Assembly (NCBI GenBank): GCA_935421135.1
Contig: OW285193.1
Coordinates: forward strand, 16,416,099-16,480,098
DNA length: 64,000 bases
Reading direction: 5' to 3'
Source: Bugulina stolonifera
Taxonomy: Eukaryota; Bryozoa; Gymnolaemata; Cheilostomatida; Bugulidae
In this document: in pieces, positions 60,501 to 64,000 of the stretch
How positions within the stretch are numbered: the stretch's first letter is position 1
How the letters are laid out: each line of letters opens with the position of its first letter
Program-made: the position numbers and the translations under genes
The notes under the pieces: generated by a model
Told to the model about the DNA's origin: nothing
The model's database searches: none
The model's input: the letters and a program-made list of their open reading frames with translations, nothing else

Positions 60501-63500
60501 ATCACGTGACAAACAGGTAGACATTTTGTCTGCTGATCATGTGACCTAGTAACAAGTCATGTGACCTAATAACTGATTATGTGGCCTAGCAACTGACCAT
60601 GTGATTGTCATGCTGTTCTGATTAGCCATGCGAGGTGCTCGCTGAACATACTCATGCTATGACACAACGTTCTCACTATTATCTTGCTGGTAAATGTTTG
60701 CCGTGAAGAATATGCACTATCAACTGAGTTGTTAAATATTATCAATTTATGTCTTTCAGCCTTCAGGAGTTGAAGGAATTCATCAAGGAAACTGATTGTG
60801 GGTTCGAGCAGGAAGTGGAGGAAGGTGATTACAACGGTCTGGTAAAGTGTATGGGGCACCTGAATGCTGTGAGAGACAGACAGCCAACCACAGATGAGAT
60901 GTTTGATCCACTGAAGGAGACGATCGAACTACTGAAGACCTACAACCAGGAGATGCCAGAAGAGGTCTGCAAATAATCTTATTGTCTCAATTATCTAACG
61001 CTATTGTTTTATATTTTTCTTGACACACTGCATCTTGAAGTTGAGTAGTTTTAATAAACAGTGTACATGTGCACAATAAAGCTTTTGCTAACACATGGAA
61101 TATGTAAGATATAGACGTTTTCTTACATATCATAATCCTTTAGTAGGAAACATAGTTTACATGTGAGTAAGCCTAAACATTTTCGAAATAAAAGCATGTA
61201 TAGTTATATGTACATGTACATGTAGAAGTACCTTGCATTAATGGCAAGGGTAGTCTGATATAGTTGTTTTGTGGGCTACCTACATCACAGGCGACTACCT
61301 CTGTAGATAGACATGTGCATTGCCCATGATGCAGTCATTTATTATGTCTGTGTACTGTATTTAGGTGCATCAACAACTGCAAGAGCTGCCTGAGCAATGG
61401 GCTAACCTTAAAAAGGTGGCCATCACTGTGAAGCAGCAGGTAGCGCCCCACCAGACGAATGAAGTAGCAAACATCAGACGTAAGACAGCGAGCTTTGATG
61501 TAGCTCAGCATGAACTTAGAGAGGTTTTCAGAAGCATTGGACCATTCTTCTACCAGTGCGAGGAAGCATATGAACAGCTAGATGAACAGCACCTAACCAT
61601 TCATGGCATGGAGAGGGAGATGATAGCATTAAATGAGAGTGCTTCCCTGTTTGAGGCAAGATTCCAGAATTTTAGCAAGATAACTTGCCTCGGCTAAATA
61701 ATGAGAATAATTCCCCTCTTATTGCTTCTACTATCTTTCAGATACTAGAACAAAACACATTATGAAATCTGATATGCAAACTCTTAATTTAAAAGATTTT
61801 TCTTCCAAATGCATGTTTTATTATGCCAACAATATTGCTAAATTTTGTGAAAGACATCCAATATTGGAACTTTGGTTCTATGTACTGACATATAGTTCTT
61901 CAGCATGTGCAGCATAGACATTGTACAAGCGACCAGGATGTATCAAATACTTTATGTTGTACCTGCAGGTCGGTATACCAGACTTCAAACAGCTAAAGGC
62001 CTGTCGTAAGGAGGTAAAGATGCTGAAGGTGCTGTGGGACTACGTCTTCCTGGTGAGAACTTCTATTGATGACTGGAAGACAACTCAGTGGGAGTCCATC
62101 GACGTGGAGCAGATGGACATGGACTGCAAGAAGTTTGCTAAGGTAATGCAACTCTTAATTTTTTGTATATGTATAATGCAGCTAGAGAACTAACAGACTG
62201 TTTGGTTTATTCGTAAAGCTTGCTTTCAGTGTTGATCTTCATGTGTATATAATTATATTATGGTATGATTTTAGCCTACCCACATGTACCATGAATATGT
62301 AAACTGCTTTAACCTAGAATAAAGGAGTTGTATCACAAGAATAATTACTGTGTAAGGATGTGCCGATTTGTTAATATATGCACTTCTACCGGTACTAGGA
62401 TATAAGATCCTTAGACAAGGAGATGAGAGCTTGGGATACTTACACTGGGGTGGAGAATGTAGTGAAGAACATGATCACCTCCTTAAGAGCTGTTGCTGAG
62501 CTCCAGAACCCAGCTATCAGAGACAGACATTGGCAGCAGCTTATGCAGGCCACTGGGGTCAAATTCACAATGGACGAGACGACCACTCTCAGTGACCTAC
62601 TGTCCCTCAACCTCCACGAGTTTGAAGAAGAGGTATGTGTCTAAAACAAAAACATTGATAATTAGATGCTAACACCACAGGTACATGTGTGTACATGTAA
62701 GTACATGATGTCACTTATTGCTGGGTACACATGTAGTTCAATGTATGCATGTGTGCGATATTATACTGTAAACATACAAGTGAAATGCAAATGTACATTG
62801 TATGTCAATTCAAGTATACATTGTAACGATGTACTTGCATTATTATGTGCATTGTGTGTCTGTATCCTGAACGGGTTTGCAATAGCTGCTTTACATTTCA
62901 CTAAAGTAAATACCTGAATATCTAAACTCAAAACTTTCTATACCTGCATGTAGAAGCAGGTTGCAGTGATCCTTTTGGATATTATCAGTTAACTCTATGT
63001 TTATCTAGGTACTTGGAATAGTAGACAAGGCTGTGAAGGAGATGGGTATGGAGAAAGTACTAAGGGAGTTGGATGTCACATGGGCTAGTATGGAGTTCGA
63101 TCACAACCCCCACCCTCGTACGAAGATCACTCTACTTGGGGTATCAGAAGAGCTCATTGAGACTCTGGAGGACAACCAGGTGCAGCTCCAGAACATGCTG
63201 ACCTCTAAGTACATCGCATTCTTCCAGGAGCAAGTGTCCAGCTGGCAGAAGAAGCTGAGCAATGCTGACCAGGTAAGCTAGTAGCACACTAAGACTATAG
63301 CTGGTAACACAAACTAGTAGTTAAACCAGTTACTCTGCCTAGATGCCTATGAACCAACAGGTAAAAGACTTCATACTATTACTTGTACAATATATGGGTG
63401 TACATTGTACATGTGTCTGTATGATTTGTCTTTTGATTCTCACAAACATAGAATAACTACAGCACTAGAATAGTAAATATCTAGACACTAAAAATATATT

Positions 63501-64000
63501 GTGCCACTAAATAGCTGAGTGCGTCTTAATGCTACTTTAGGAACTGAATCATTTGGTGAGCGCAATTTATCTCAGTCTTCTTATTAGTTTTTTTTAAATA
63601 ATAAGACATTTAATGAGTTCTCACCTTCTCGCATATTCTTTAAATATTCTCCAATTGCAGGTTATCACCATCTGGTTTGAGGTTCAAAGAACTTGGTCTC
63701 ATCTGGAAAGCATATTTATTGGTTCTGAAGACATAAGGAGACAACTGCCTACTGACTCGGAAAGATTTGACCGGATTGATACTGACTTCAAGGTATGATT
63801 GTATACTATTTTAGTACAGAGTGTGAATAATGCACCTACATATCAGCTCTTGAAAATATCCAGCCTTAGCCTAAGGTATTTTGACAACTTTATGTGGTAT
63901 CTCTTTTCACATAGACACTGGTCTCTGAGGTTGAAGTCACTAAAAATGTTGTGGAGGCAACAAACAGACCAAAATTGTACAACCGTCTTGAAGAATTGCA
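51573..64000 (+). CDS. Axonemal outer-arm dynein heavy chain, DNAH9/11/17 type (5' part)
   Basis: Twenty-four exons, in phase, run off the window: 51573-51929, 52375-52559, 53424-53625, 53995-54150, 54637-54777, 55065-55301, 55488-55610, 55741-55902, 56172-56354, 56501-56652, 56996-57122, 57417-57672, 57975-58222, 58501-58689, 59190-59400, 59797-59987, 60347-60516, 60760-60964, 61365-61655, 61969-62142, 62399-62632, 63009-63272, 63661-63792, 63915-64000+. About 1,558 aa of a protein usually about 4,500 aa long. Only the N-terminal tail (DHC_N1 and the start of the linker) is present; the AAA+ motor lies beyond the window. Diagnostic blocks: [95 protein letters not shown] and [14 protein letters not shown]. 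Known role: force-generating outer-arm motor of cilia and flagella. Which vertebrate paralogue is closest cannot be decided here. Intron 19 has a GC donor. Confidence 0.95.
53850..53990. repeat. About 66-bp duplication in dynein intron 3
   Basis: Two copies of a segment containing TTTCACCCA, GTAATACCCCATGAT and ATGTACCGTAT, ending about 15 bp before the exon 4 acceptor. Confidence 0.85.
60517..60610 (+). repeat. Intronic repeats resembling the end of dynein exon 17
   Basis: Exon 17 ends CTGATTGATCACGTGACAAA CAG. The following intron has four diverged copies of a 19-20-bp unit of type TGATCATGTGACCTAGTAAC. They look like reiterated copies of the exon end spilling into the intron. Confidence 0.7.
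61656..61657 (+). other. Non-canonical GC splice donor (GC-AG intron) in dynein
   Basis: Exon 19 must end at GAG 61655 to join GTCGGTATACCAGAC in exon 20 in frame, as the family sequence (SASLFE then V..PD[FY]KQL) requires. The intron begins GCAAGA. GC-AG is a known minor class with otherwise strong donor consensus, as seen here (GAG|GCAAG). Confidence 0.85.

Overview
The window is animal nuclear DNA. Genes are split into many exons with GT-AG introns of mostly 100-700 bp, the background is AT-rich, and the gene set is metazoan: phospholipid scramblase, Inscuteable, MAP3K4/MEKK4 and an axonemal outer-arm dynein heavy chain. Compact genes, abundant minisatellites and the very common palindromic octamer TACATGTA fit an early-branching invertebrate. 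A marine sponge is my best guess, but that is inference. No rRNA, tRNA or CRISPR was seen.

Layout. (1) 1-2.7 kb: a foldback array of 31-bp repeats, then a very GC-rich CpG/G-rich island with CCAAT boxes. (2) 3.25-6.38 kb, minus: a rhodopsin-like seven-transmembrane receptor whose first intron is mostly a 24-bp minisatellite; its last helix and tail are uncertain. (3) 7.45-10.76 kb, plus: a complete 7-exon phospholipid scramblase (235 aa). (4) 10.8-13.8 kb: no gene recognised. (5) 13.80-25.74 kb, plus: a complete 13-exon Inscuteable (554 aa) with LGN-binding segment, armadillo-like repeats and a C-terminal ESFV. (6) 26.12-28.73 kb: a transposon-like element with ~640-bp inverted ends and an internal 88-bp tandem array carrying NF-kB-like palindromes. 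(7) 28.78-47.43 kb, minus: a complete 34-exon MAP3K4 (1574 aa) ending in a kinase domain. (8) 48.97-50.41 kb, plus: a 217-aa protein built from repeated R-[IV]-K-P-E-A units, not identified. (9) 51.57 kb to the window end, plus: the first 24 exons (about 1,558 aa of the tail) of a DNAH9/11/17-type dynein heavy chain.

Exon models were built by hand. Reading phase closes across every junction of genes 3, 5, 7, 8 and 9, and each ends at a plausible stop or runs off the window. These genes do not form a pathway. Inscuteable (spindle orientation), MAP3K4 (stress p38/JNK signalling), scramblase (membrane lipid asymmetry) and ciliary dynein are housekeeping or developmental animal genes placed side by side.

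The most unusual signals are structural. Several intronic minisatellites have units that contain a copy of the adjacent splice site. Two introns in different genes each hold a pair of abutting perfect palindromes. A long foldback array and a long-TIR element with a kB-like array complete the picture.
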